A stretch of DNA of 64,000 nucleotides from an uncultured Cyclobacteriaceae bacterium. Lineage in GTDB: Bacteria > Bacteroidota > Bacteroidia > Cytophagales > Cyclobacteriaceae. Shown piece after piece: positions 28,307 to 36,700 of the stretch (position 1 is the stretch's first letter; each line of letters begins with the position of its first letter). The notes under the pieces are model-generated. The model saw nothing but the letters and a program-made list of their open reading frames with translations. It was not told where the DNA came from and ran no database searches. Location of the stretch: NCBI GenBank assembly GCA_943788235.1, contig CALSPM010000001.1:62001-126000 (forward strand). Reading direction: 5' to 3'. A program made the position numbers and the translations under genes.

Positions 28307-30037
28307 ATGAAGAATATGAAATCTGCGATTGTGCTAACATTTCTCTTTTTGAACCTAGAGATATCTGCGCAAAATGAACCTGAAAAGCCAGTTTTTGAGA
28401 CTGTAATGTTTCAGGAAGGGTCTAAAATTTATGTTCAAAGAGATTTACCAATTTATCTTTCAGTCTCGACCTCTAAAGGAGGGAAAGCCATTAATTTAGA
28501 AACACCGGCGCACCCTCAAGATGCCAACCCTATGTTTTTGGACACAGAAGGAGTCAATTACATCAGAAGTAAATGGGCCATTGATAAGGAAAAGCAGACT
28601 TATCATGAACCAAAGAGAGAAATACTATTCCCTATTTATGCAGATGGGATTGCCCCAAAAACAAAGATTTTTTTCAAAGGTGCTCCTCAATATATTGAAG
28701 GTCAAAATACTTTTTTTGGTAAGGGTCTAAAATTTAATTTACCTGTCCGGGAATCTGTTTCTGGGCTATCAAAAACATTTTTTTCCGATGAAGGAAAATA
28801 CACTGAATATAATGATTCAAAATCAAACTTGAATGTGGAAGGAGCACGTAAATTATTCTTTTTTTCAGTAGACAATGTAGGGAATACTGAATCAACTAGA
28901 TCGACTTCATTCACCGTTGACTTAACTCCGCCGGAGACTTTGGTAGAATTTATTGGAGTTAAGTTTGAGAATGTAGTAGGTCCTTCCACTAGATTTACTC
29001 TTATTTCTAAAGATAATTTAAGCGGTGTCCATGCGACTTTTTTGAGTTTAAATGAAGCTCAAGAGCTCCTTTATGAAAGTCAGATATCAATGGATACATT
29101 GGATGAGGGACCTTATAAAATAAAATACTACTCAGTCGATAATGTAGAAAATAAAGAGCTTCTGAAAATTGAGGAAATATATCTGGACAAGACTGCTCCG
29201 GTTTCCATCTTAAATATCATTGGTGATAAATTTGAGGGTGATTATACTTTTGTATCTGAAAGGACAGAATTTAACATTGTTGCGACAGATAATAAAGCGG
29301 GAGTAAAAGAAATATATTTTTCAACACCATCAATACAAGAAAATATATTTGTAGATAATTTTAAGTTGACAGGACCTTTTGGTTTAAAGGACATTAAGTT
29401 TTTTGCTGCTGATCAAGTGAACAATTCAGAAAAACAAAAAACTGAAAGTTTTTTCTTAGATAACAAAGCACCAAGTACATCTATCAACTTTGGAAATCTA
29501 TCTTTTTTTACTAGAGATACATTATTCATCTCTGAAGAGTCTGAGATTTCTCTTTTAGCGCTAGATGATGAAAGTGGTCCAAAATTGTCATATTACAGGG
29601 TTAACGATGGCGATACTATAACCTATGAAGAGCCATTTAACCTAAAAAATGAAGGTTATAAACGAATTGAGTTTTTCTCAACTGATAATGTCAATAATTT
29701 AGAGTCATTAAAGTTTGGGGCTGCCTATGTCGATAACATATCTCCTGAGATTTTCATAAATTTCGGGCTAGAGCAAATTGGAATTGAGGATGGTTTGGCT
29801 GTATACCCAAATTATGTGAGAATGTTCTTAGGAGCTACTGATGATAAAACTGGAACAAAAGAAATTTTATATTCTATAAATGGGAGTGATTATAAGGCTT
29901 ATTCAAGTCCTAAAACGATTGATTTATCGGAAAGGGGAGCGTTTTCTTCTTCAAAAAAATATGAGGTCAAAGTGATTGCTAGGGATATGGTTGGTAATGA
30001 AACCAATAAAACCTTATCTTTTTTAATAAGGGGATAA
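28307..30037 (+). CDS. Exported Ig-like/OmpL47-type repeat protein
   Basis: A 576-residue exported protein (signal AIVLTFLFLNLEISAQ). From about residue 190 it has repeats of roughly 90 residues, each ending in a phrase like SVDNVENKE, AADQVNNSEK, STDNVNNLES or ARDMVGNETN, followed by a strand such as LDKTAPVSIL or VDNISPEIFINF. This is the pattern of OmpL47/chitobiase-C-terminal-like Ig folds found in surface proteins. No catalytic domain or T9SS sorting tail is visible. Role unknown, perhaps structural or carbohydrate-related. It stands alone, with large gaps before it. Confidence 0.75.
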   Translation: MKNMKSAIVLTFLFLNLEISAQNEPEKPVFETVMFQEGSKIYVQRDLPIYLSVSTSKGGKAINLETPAHPQDANPMFLDTEGVNYIRSKWAIDKEKQTYHEPKREILFPIYADGIAPKTKIFFKGAPQYIEGQNTFFGKGLKFNLPVRESVSGLSKTFFSDEGKYTEYNDSKSNLNVEGARKLFFFSVDNVGNTESTRSTSFTVDLTPPETLVEFIGVKFENVVGPSTRFTLISKDNLSGVHATFLSLNEAQELLYESQISMDTLDEGPYKIKYYSVDNVENKELLKIEEIYLDKTAPVSILNIIGDKFEGDYTFVSERTEFNIVATDNKAGVKEIYFSTPSIQENIFVDNFKLTGPFGLKDIKFFAADQVNNSEKQKTESFFLDNKAPSTSINFGNLSFFTRDTLFISEESEISLLALDDESGPKLSYYRVNDGDTITYEEPFNLKNEGYKRIEFFSTDNVNNLESLKFGAAYVDNISPEIFINFGLEQIGIEDGLAVYPNYVRMFLGATDDKTGTKEILYSINGSDYKAYSSPKTIDLSERGAFSSSKKYEVKVIARDMVGNETNKTLSFLIRG

Positions 30038-30114
30038 GAATTTTCAAATTATAGCAAGTGTAAGTGACTCCTCGTTTTCCTTGTGATCATTAGATTCTGT
30101 TACGAATAAAAGAA

Positions 30115-31068
30115 TTGAACACCATATCAATTGCTGATGCGCGGACAATCGAAGAGGTACTCTCTTTCAACAAGCTAATCAATGAATTGAAGCAAGCATT
30201 TACCGATGCTTTAATTACTACGCCGGCGCGACATCACTATGATTACTTAAATCCTGTAGAGAAGATAGATTCTTCTCTGTTATTGATGCCTAGTTGGAAG
30301 AGTGACTCTCACTTGGGGGTAAAATTGGTTACAGTTTCTCCAAATAATTACAAATACAAATTACCTTCCATTCAGGGATTATATATACTTTTTGACGCGG
30401 TAAAAGGGACACCACTAATGTTATTAGATGCCCAAGAACTTACCGCAAGAAGGACCGCATCGAGTTCTGCGTTGGCATCAACTTTCTTGTCTAGAAAAGA
30501 TAGTGAAACCTTACTTATGGTCGGTACAGGAATGTTAGCCCCTTATTTGATTGAGGCACATGCTACCGTTCGAAGGTACAAAAGAATCTTGATTTGGGGC
30601 CGAAATAGAGATAAGGCTCAGTCCGTTTGTGATGTATTAAATCCGAAAATGGACGTCCAGATAACCAGTGTAGAGGATTTAGAAAAGGGCATCAAGCAAG
30701 CCGATGTGGTGAGTTGTGCGACTCTGTCGGCGACTCCTTTGATTTTGGGTACTTGGTTAAAGCCAGGCCAACACATCGATTTGGTAGGAGCTTACAAACC
30801 AGACATGCGTGAAGCCGATGATGCGCTGATGCTCAAATCAAAGCTATATGTAGATACTCCGATGGCATTAAAGGAGACGGGAGACTTATTGATTCCAACG
30901 ACAAAGGGTATTTTAGATTCCAATGATATCCGTGGGGATTTATTTCAATTATGTCAAAAAACTAGAAAAGGTCGTGAAAAGAAGGAAGAAATCACGGTTT
31001 TTAAATCAGTGGGTCATGCGTTAGAAGATTTAGTAGCCGCCAAAATGGTATATGATGTGCATTGCTAA
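30115..31068 (+). CDS. Ornithine cyclodeaminase/mu-crystallin family (probable pyrroline-2-carboxylate reductase)
   Basis: An NAD(P)-binding enzyme of the ornithine cyclodeaminase/mu-crystallin family. Motifs: PLMLLDAQELTARRTASSSA, the nucleotide loop VGTGMLAPYL and the family segment PGQHIDLVGAYKPDMREAD. The only reasonable start in this frame is TTG at 30115: a stop lies at 30091 and no ATG follows before conserved residues. It heads the hydroxyproline operon (58 bases to the next gene). In such operons this family member usually reduces delta-1-pyrroline-2-carboxylate to L-proline; that assignment is from context. Ornithine cyclodeaminase activity is the alternative. Length 317 is normal. 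Confidence 0.85.
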   Translation: MNTISIADARTIEEVLSFNKLINELKQAFTDALITTPARHHYDYLNPVEKIDSSLLLMPSWKSDSHLGVKLVTVSPNNYKYKLPSIQGLYILFDAVKGTPLMLLDAQELTARRTASSSALASTFLSRKDSETLLMVGTGMLAPYLIEAHATVRRYKRILIWGRNRDKAQSVCDVLNPKMDVQITSVEDLEKGIKQADVVSCATLSATPLILGTWLKPGQHIDLVGAYKPDMREADDALMLKSKLYVDTPMALKETGDLLIPTTKGILDSNDIRGDLFQLCQKTRKGREKKEEITVFKSVGHALEDLVAAKMVYDVHC

Positions 31069-31126
31069 AATGCCAATTATTAATAACTTAGCTCTTAAAT
31101 TATTTTCATCATAACTAAATCATTTT

Positions 31127-32041
31127 ATGAAGTTACAATGGAAGGGAGTTTACCCTGCGCTTACAACAAAATTCAAGGAAGATTTTACGATTGATTATGA
31201 GGCTTTTTTGGCTAATGTAGCCTGTCAGTTGTCCTCAGGAATTGATGGGATTATTTTGGGAGGTACTTTAGGCGAGGCCAGTGCTTTGATGGGTAATGAG
31301 AAATCAGCCCTAATAAAAGCAACCAAAGAATATGTAGGGGATAAGGTACCGGTGATTATTAACATAGCTGAGCAAACGACGGAAGCAGCTATAGCTGCTG
31401 CAAAATCGGCAAAGCAGGAGGGTGCTGATGGGTTGATGATGTTACCCCCCATGCGGTATAAAGCTTCAGATGACGAAACGGTGGCCTATTTCAAGGCTAT
31501 TGCACAGAGTACTGATCTTGAGATCATGATTTATAATAATCCTATAGATTATAAGATCAATGTTACACTAGACATGTTTGAGTCACTTACGGCATGTCAA
31601 AATATTGTTGCAGTCAAAGAGTCTAGTCGTGACATTTCAAATATTACTCGAATGATCAACCGATTTGGTGATCGCTTCCAGGTCATGTGTGGGGTTGATA
31701 CCTTGGCTGCAGAATCTTTATTGATGGGTGCAGTGGGTTGGGTGGCCGGTCTGGTTTGCGCATTTCCAAGAGAGACGGTGGCTATTTATCGTTTGATTAA
31801 GGCGGGAAGAACTGCCGAAGCGATTGCCATTTATCGATGGTTTTTGCCATTGCTGGAATTAGACATTAATCCTCAGTTGGTACAAAATATTAAATTAGCT
31901 GAAGAAAAAGTAAATTTAGGATCTGAAATTGTACGTCCACCAAGAATGCCACTTTCGGGAGATACCCGAGCACAAGTGCTTCAAATAATTGATTCTAGTC
32001 TTGCGAGTAGACCCTCACTGCCTGATTATCTTTCGTTATAA
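31127..32041 (+). CDS. DHDPS-family lyase, probable 1-pyrroline-4-hydroxy-2-carboxylate deaminase
   Basis: A TIM-barrel Schiff-base enzyme of the dihydrodipicolinate synthase/N-acetylneuraminate lyase family. The catalytic lysine is K164 in VAVKESS; the GGTLGEASAL loop and Tyr in MIYNNPIDYK occupy the family's conserved places. True DapA is not expected between a KGSA dehydrogenase and a hydroxyproline epimerase; here the known family role is deamination of Pyr4H2C to 2-oxoglutarate semialdehyde and ammonia. The gene lies 13 bases before the dehydrogenase that would take this product. Cytoplasmic, 304 residues. Confidence 0.88.
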   Translation: MKLQWKGVYPALTTKFKEDFTIDYEAFLANVACQLSSGIDGIILGGTLGEASALMGNEKSALIKATKEYVGDKVPVIINIAEQTTEAAIAAAKSAKQEGADGLMMLPPMRYKASDDETVAYFKAIAQSTDLEIMIYNNPIDYKINVTLDMFESLTACQNIVAVKESSRDISNITRMINRFGDRFQVMCGVDTLAAESLLMGAVGWVAGLVCAFPRETVAIYRLIKAGRTAEAIAIYRWFLPLLELDINPQLVQNIKLAEEKVNLGSEIVRPPRMPLSGDTRAQVLQIIDSSLASRPSLPDYLSL

Positions 32042-32054
32042 AATTATATTATAA

Positions 32055-33590
32055 ATGAGCTCCAAAACTATTAAGACCTTCAATCCAAGAACTGGAAATT
32101 TTCTAGCTCAAGAACATGTAATAAGTACCCCAAAGGAGCTGAATCAAAAGGTTACCGATGCGCAGTTGGCTTTTATGGTTTACCGTAATACCAGTGGCAA
32201 TGAGCGTGCGATTTTGTTAGAGACCATTGCAGATGAGATTGAAGCGGTTAAAGAAGAAATCTTAGGCATTGCCACATTGGAAACAGGTCTACCCTCTGGA
32301 AGAATTCAAGGTGAAACAGGAAGAACCTTAGGACAGTTAAGATTATTTGCCGAAGTGGCCCAAAAGGAGTTTTGGGTTGAGGCCTCTATTGATACTGCAC
32401 TACCTGATCGCCAGCCTTTGCCGAAATCGGATATTAGAAAATGTCTGGTGCCTTTGGGCCCAATAGCTGTATTCGGTGCATCTAATTTCCCTTTAGCATT
32501 TTCGACGGCTGGAGGGGATACAGCCTCGGCTTTAGCCTCGGGAAATCCGGTAATAGTTAAAGCGCACAACAGTCATCTGGGTACTCATCAATGTATATGC
32601 GATGCCATTGTCCGTGCCCTTGAGCGCTGCAACTTACCTAAAGGGATTTTTTCATCAATCATTGATGAGGACTATGAATTGGGCGCTGCTTTGGTTCAGC
32701 ATCCCGGTATCAAAGCAGTAGGTTTCACCGGTTCATTCAATGGAGGTACCACCTTGTTAGATTTGGTATCAAAACGCAAGGAGCCCATACCCTTTTATGG
32801 AGAAATGGGGAGTATAAATCCCATCGTTTTACTTTCCTCAGCATTAGAGGATCCCAAAATGGTGTCTACCTTAATGGGTTCTATCAACATGGGCGTTGGG
32901 CAGTTTTGTACCAATCCTGGTTTAATTTTAGCTATTGAAGGGGAGGCAGCCCAGCATTTCTGTTCAAAGATGACCGATGCTATTCAACAGACACTTGGAG
33001 AGGTGATGCTTAATAGAGCCATTTACGATAAGTATGAAGCTAGTATTGCTAAAATTTCATCAGAAAAGTCATATACTTTACTCGGTCAGGGAACCAAAGC
33101 TCAGGGTGCTTTGTCGGTTCAACCCAGTTTAGCCTTAACCAGTGGTAAAAAATTCCTTACCCATCCCAAAATGTCTCAAGAAATATTTGGTCCTTATTCT
33201 CTGATTGTTTTGTGCGAACATCAAGAAGAATTAGCTGAGATTTTAATGCAAATAGAGGGACAATTGACCCTTAGTTTTATGGGGGAGGAGACAGAATTTG
33301 ACGAACACGTGCATTTAATTGCTTTGGCACAAGAAAAAGTAGGTCGGATTATCTTTAACAGTGTACCTACGGGCGTTGAGGTAGGTCATTCCATGATTCA
33401 CGGGGGTCCCTTTCCAGCGACCACGGCTCCTAATAGTACCTCGGTGGGAGCTGATGCCATCAAAAGATTTGTCAGACCGGTTTGTTTTCAAGATGCACCG
33501 CAGTCTTTGTTACCTATGGCGTTACAGGATGAAAACCCCTTAAAAATCTTTCGTAAAATCAATGGTAAATGGTCTCTAGATAAAATTTAG
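32055..33590 (+). CDS. 2-oxoglutarate semialdehyde (2,5-dioxovalerate) dehydrogenase
   Basis: An aldehyde dehydrogenase of the KGSADH group that oxidises 2-oxoglutarate semialdehyde to 2-oxoglutarate with NAD(P)+. It shows VFGASNFPLAFSTAGGDTA for cofactor binding, the general-base segment FYGEMGSINP, the catalytic cysteine C285 in GQFCTNPGLIL, and the C-terminal HSMIHGGPFPATTAPNSTSVG signature that separates this group from other aldehyde dehydrogenases. Length 511 residues is typical. It sits 13 bases after the deaminase and 2 bases before the epimerase, so transcription with both is near certain. Confidence 0.92.
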   Translation: MSSKTIKTFNPRTGNFLAQEHVISTPKELNQKVTDAQLAFMVYRNTSGNERAILLETIADEIEAVKEEILGIATLETGLPSGRIQGETGRTLGQLRLFAEVAQKEFWVEASIDTALPDRQPLPKSDIRKCLVPLGPIAVFGASNFPLAFSTAGGDTASALASGNPVIVKAHNSHLGTHQCICDAIVRALERCNLPKGIFSSIIDEDYELGAALVQHPGIKAVGFTGSFNGGTTLLDLVSKRKEPIPFYGEMGSINPIVLLSSALEDPKMVSTLMGSINMGVGQFCTNPGLILAIEGEAAQHFCSKMTDAIQQTLGEVMLNRAIYDKYEASIAKISSEKSYTLLGQGTKAQGALSVQPSLALTSGKKFLTHPKMSQEIFGPYSLIVLCEHQEELAEILMQIEGQLTLSFMGEETEFDEHVHLIALAQEKVGRIIFNSVPTGVEVGHSMIHGGPFPATTAPNSTSVGADAIKRFVRPVCFQDAPQSLLPMALQDENPLKIFRKINGKWSLDKI

Positions 33591-33592
33591 AC

Positions 33593-34597
33593 ATGCGTAA
33601 AACCTTTTTTTGTATCGATGCCCATACTTGCGGAAATCCCGTGAGGTTAGTCGCTGGGGGTGGACCGGTGCTGCATGGAGTTGATATGAGTGAAAAGAGG
33701 CAACATTTTTTGACAGAATACGATTGGATTCGAAAAGGCCTAATGTTTGAGCCGAGAGGTCATGATATGATGTCGGGGAGTATTTTATTCCCTCCATCTG
33801 ATCCACAAAATGATACAGGCGTATTGTTTATTGAGACGAGTGGCTGTTTGCCCATGTGTGGTCATGGTACCATTGGTACCGTGACCATCGCGATAGAGGA
33901 AGGACTCATTATCCCTAAGATAGCGGGTCAGCTGAGGCTCGAAACTCCGGCAGGTTTGGTCAAGATTTCTTACACTAGCGTGGAGAATAAAGTCACGGAT
34001 GTCAAAATGACCAATGTACCTGCATATCTTGCAGCAAAGGACTTGGAAGTAGATTGTCCGGATTTAGGCCGGCTCAAGTTTGACGTGGCTTATGGTGGAA
34101 ATTTTTATGCGATCATTGATCCTCAGCCTCATTTCTCAGGCATTCAGGATTATACTGCGGGTGCCTTGATTTCATCGAGTCAAGAACTGAGGAAACGCAT
34201 TAATCTAAAATTTCCGCATCAATTTGTTCATCCCGAAAATGATACCATTAGAAATGTGAGTCATTTGTTATGGACAGGAACACCACTAGATCCTGCATCT
34301 GATGGGAGAAATGCTGTTTTTTATGGTGATAAAGCAATTGATAGATCCCCATGCGGGACGGGGACTTCAGCACGGATGGCACAGCGCTTTGCAAGAGGGT
34401 TACAAAACATCAATAGTTGCTACGTTCAGGAAAGTTATATTGGATCAAAATTTACAGGGCGCATTGAAGCCCAAACAGAAATAGCGGGCCATAAAGCCAT
34501 TGTACCCAGTATAGAAGGATGGGCTAAGATCACGGGATACAATCAGATCATCATAGACGACGATGACCCCTATGCACATGGTTTTCAAGTGATATGA
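33593..34597 (+). CDS. 4-hydroxyproline 2-epimerase (proline racemase family)
   Basis: A cofactor-independent epimerase that turns trans-4-hydroxy-L-proline into cis-4-hydroxy-D-proline. Both catalytic cysteines of the proline racemase family are present: C89 in PMCGHGTIG and C254 in SPCGTGTSARMA. Having both argues against trans-3-hydroxyproline dehydratase, which has Thr at the second site. The opening CIDAHTCGNPVRLVAGG is also family-typical. Operon context (KGSADH before, FAD oxidase overlapping after) favours hydroxyproline over proline as substrate. The stop overlaps the next start by 4 bases. Confidence 0.92.
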   Translation: MRKTFFCIDAHTCGNPVRLVAGGGPVLHGVDMSEKRQHFLTEYDWIRKGLMFEPRGHDMMSGSILFPPSDPQNDTGVLFIETSGCLPMCGHGTIGTVTIAIEEGLIIPKIAGQLRLETPAGLVKISYTSVENKVTDVKMTNVPAYLAAKDLEVDCPDLGRLKFDVAYGGNFYAIIDPQPHFSGIQDYTAGALISSSQELRKRINLKFPHQFVHPENDTIRNVSHLLWTGTPLDPASDGRNAVFYGDKAIDRSPCGTGTSARMAQRFARGLQNINSCYVQESYIGSKFTGRIEAQTEIAGHKAIVPSIEGWAKITGYNQIIIDDDDPYAHGFQVI

Positions 34598-35841
34598 ATA
34601 AAGGAAAGGTCATCGTTTTAGGGGGTGGAGTTATTGGACTATGTTCTGCCTATTATTTAAAGGATCGTGGATTTGAAGTAACTATTTTAAATAAAGGAGA
34701 CTTTTCTTCAGGTACCTCTTTTGGAAATGCAGGCATGATTGTGCCCAGTCATTTTGTAACTTTGGCACAACCTGGCATGATCGCCAAAGGGATCAAATGG
34801 ATGTTTGATGCGGAAGGTCCATTTTATGTCAAGCCTAGATTTTCACGGAGTTTATTGGATTGGGGCTGGAAATTCTATCAGCATTCATCCGAAAAACATG
34901 TTCAAGGGGCTGCGCAACTGTTAAAAGAGCTCAATTTAGAGAGTAAAAAACTATATGTAAGCTTATGTGATCAGCTTGAAGACATCAAAATTGATGAAAA
35001 GGGATTGATCATGTATTGTCAAACGCAGCGGGCATTGGATGAAGAGGTGGCATTGGCAGATCAAGCAATGAAACTGGGACTCAAAGCCATTGTGATGGAC
35101 AACCAACAATTAAACGACTTAGATCCCAATCTCACCCTTGATGTGAAAGGGGGTGTTTATTTTCCCGAAGATGCATTTTTCAGTCCAAAGCTTTTTTTAG
35201 AAAAGTTGAAATCAGATCTTAGGGCGGCGGGCGTGAAAATGGTGTCTCACGTTGACGATCTTAAATTCGTGGTTGATGAAGATTTGAAATCCATTGATAC
35301 CAATCAGGGTTTGTTTTCTGCAGATCAGTTTGTGATTTCTGCCGGTGTATGGACTGGAAAATTAGCTCAATTTTTAGGATTAAATATCCCCATGCAACCT
35401 GGAAAGGGCTATAGTTTTACGTTAGAGCATCCGATAGAAATGCCGCGTATATGTTCTATTTTGACGGAAGCCAAAGTAGCCGTAACGCCTATGTTAGAAG
35501 GATTACGTTTTGCGGGAACGATGGAAATCGGGGCGTTAAATTTTAATGTTGATCAAAGGCGCGTGCACGGCATTAAAAAATCAATTGGTAAATACTTCCC
35601 ATCTTTTAAGATGACAGATTTCAAAGAAGCTAAAATTTGGACCGGTTTAAGACCTTGTTCGCCTGATGGCTTGCCTTATATCGGGAGAACAAAAAAATTA
35701 CCGAATGTACTCTTAGCTACAGGTCATGGGATGATGGGTATGAGCTTGGGACCTATTACGGGAAAATTCATTGCTGAGATAGCAGATAATCAATCTCCGG
35801 GAATTGAAATTTCAAAATTGGCGGTAGAAAGGTTTCATTGA
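34594..35841 (+). CDS. FAD-dependent D-hydroxyproline dehydrogenase/oxidase (DadA-like)
   Basis: A DAO-superfamily flavoenzyme. The dinucleotide motif VLGGGVIGLCSAYYL is at residues ~6-20, then SSGTSFGNAGMIVPSH as in DadA-type enzymes, and the C-terminal flavin segment ATGHGMMGMSLGPITGK. Context makes it the step that oxidises cis-4-hydroxy-D-proline to 1-pyrroline-4-hydroxy-2-carboxylate; D-amino-acid dehydrogenase is the general alternative. The start ATG overlaps the epimerase stop (ATGA), showing translational coupling. It ends the hydroxyproline operon; the next gene begins 32 bases later and may still be co-transcribed. Confidence 0.9.
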   Translation: MNKGKVIVLGGGVIGLCSAYYLKDRGFEVTILNKGDFSSGTSFGNAGMIVPSHFVTLAQPGMIAKGIKWMFDAEGPFYVKPRFSRSLLDWGWKFYQHSSEKHVQGAAQLLKELNLESKKLYVSLCDQLEDIKIDEKGLIMYCQTQRALDEEVALADQAMKLGLKAIVMDNQQLNDLDPNLTLDVKGGVYFPEDAFFSPKLFLEKLKSDLRAAGVKMVSHVDDLKFVVDEDLKSIDTNQGLFSADQFVISAGVWTGKLAQFLGLNIPMQPGKGYSFTLEHPIEMPRICSILTEAKVAVTPMLEGLRFAGTMEIGALNFNVDQRRVHGIKKSIGKYFPSFKMTDFKEAKIWTGLRPCSPDGLPYIGRTKKLPNVLLATGHGMMGMSLGPITGKFIAEIADNQSPGIEISKLAVERFH

Positions 35842-35873
35842 TTAGATCAAGTGAATGAAGTAGCAAAATTAAA

Positions 35874-36620
35874 ATGACAAAAGATTATACAATCACTGGG
35901 ATGACATGTAAGAGTTGTATGGCTAAAGTCAAAACTGCCATTAACTCTTTTCCGAGTATTCAAGACGTAGGCCTCCAAATTGATTACCCTCAAGCTAACA
36001 TTACCTCAGAGAAGTCTTTAGATTTAGAGGAAATCAATCTAGTGTTGAAAAAATTTGGAGATTATACAATCACTGATGCGATTCAAGGGCGAGAGGCTGT
36101 TTCGGCCCCTCCATTAAAAGGGAAATATGAATTCTCTGAAAGGTCTATAAACACTTATTTACCTTTGCTACTGATCATAGGATTTATTTCAGGAATAAGC
36201 GTATTGATTCAATATCCATTTATTCATTTTTCACCTATGCTTTGGATGCGTCATTTTATGGCAGGCTTTTTTCTGATTTTTTCATTGTTTAAATTGTTAA
36301 ACCTTTCTGGTTTTGCCAATGTCTACCGTATGTATGATATTTTAGCGGCCAAATGGAATTTTTGGGGATATCTTTATCCTTTTGTAGAACTGATGTTAGG
36401 CGTTTTATATCTAATCAATATTGCACCGATTTTCGTTAATTTAACGACGGTGATCGTCTTGGGTTTGAGTAGTGTTGGAGTTATAAAAAGTAATTTAAAA
36501 AAGGAGCAAATCAAATGCGCTTGCTTGGGAGATATATTCCAGTTGCCGATGAGTAAGGTTACTATTTTCGAAGATTTGTCAATGGTGTTAATGGCTCTTA
36601 TTGGCTTATTTTTATCATAG
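35874..36620 (+). CDS. Heavy-metal-associated domain fused to MauE/DoxX-like membrane protein
   Basis: The first ~70 residues form an HMA metal-binding domain with the CxxC site in GMTCKSCMAKV. A hydrophobic region of four membrane spans follows (LPLLLIIGFISGISVL, FMAGFFLIFSLFKLL, PFVELMLGVLYLINI, and FEDLSMVLMALIGLFL), with a conserved IKCACLGDIFQLPMSKVTI segment typical of MauE-type redox membrane proteins. The combination suggests copper or mercury handling or thiol redox work at the inner membrane; which metal is not visible. It lies between the hydroxyproline operon and the peptidase operon without an obvious link to either. Confidence 0.8.
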   Translation: MTKDYTITGMTCKSCMAKVKTAINSFPSIQDVGLQIDYPQANITSEKSLDLEEINLVLKKFGDYTITDAIQGREAVSAPPLKGKYEFSERSINTYLPLLLIIGFISGISVLIQYPFIHFSPMLWMRHFMAGFFLIFSLFKLLNLSGFANVYRMYDILAAKWNFWGYLYPFVELMLGVLYLINIAPIFVNLTTVIVLGLSSVGVIKSNLKKEQIKCACLGDIFQLPMSKVTIFEDLSMVLMALIGLFLS

Positions 36621-36700
36621 AATTTATTTAGGAAATGTAGGCGGCGTAGTGATGGTTTTGTAAATTTTCTCATAAGTATAAGTGTTACTAGGAAAGTGCT

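Noticed and set aside
31127-32041. DapA (lysine biosynthesis) assignment
   Set aside because: Family membership fits, but the operon context points to hydroxyproline catabolism.
33593-34597. trans-3-hydroxyproline dehydratase assignment
   Set aside because: Both catalytic cysteines (C89, C254) are present; dehydratases carry Thr at the second site.
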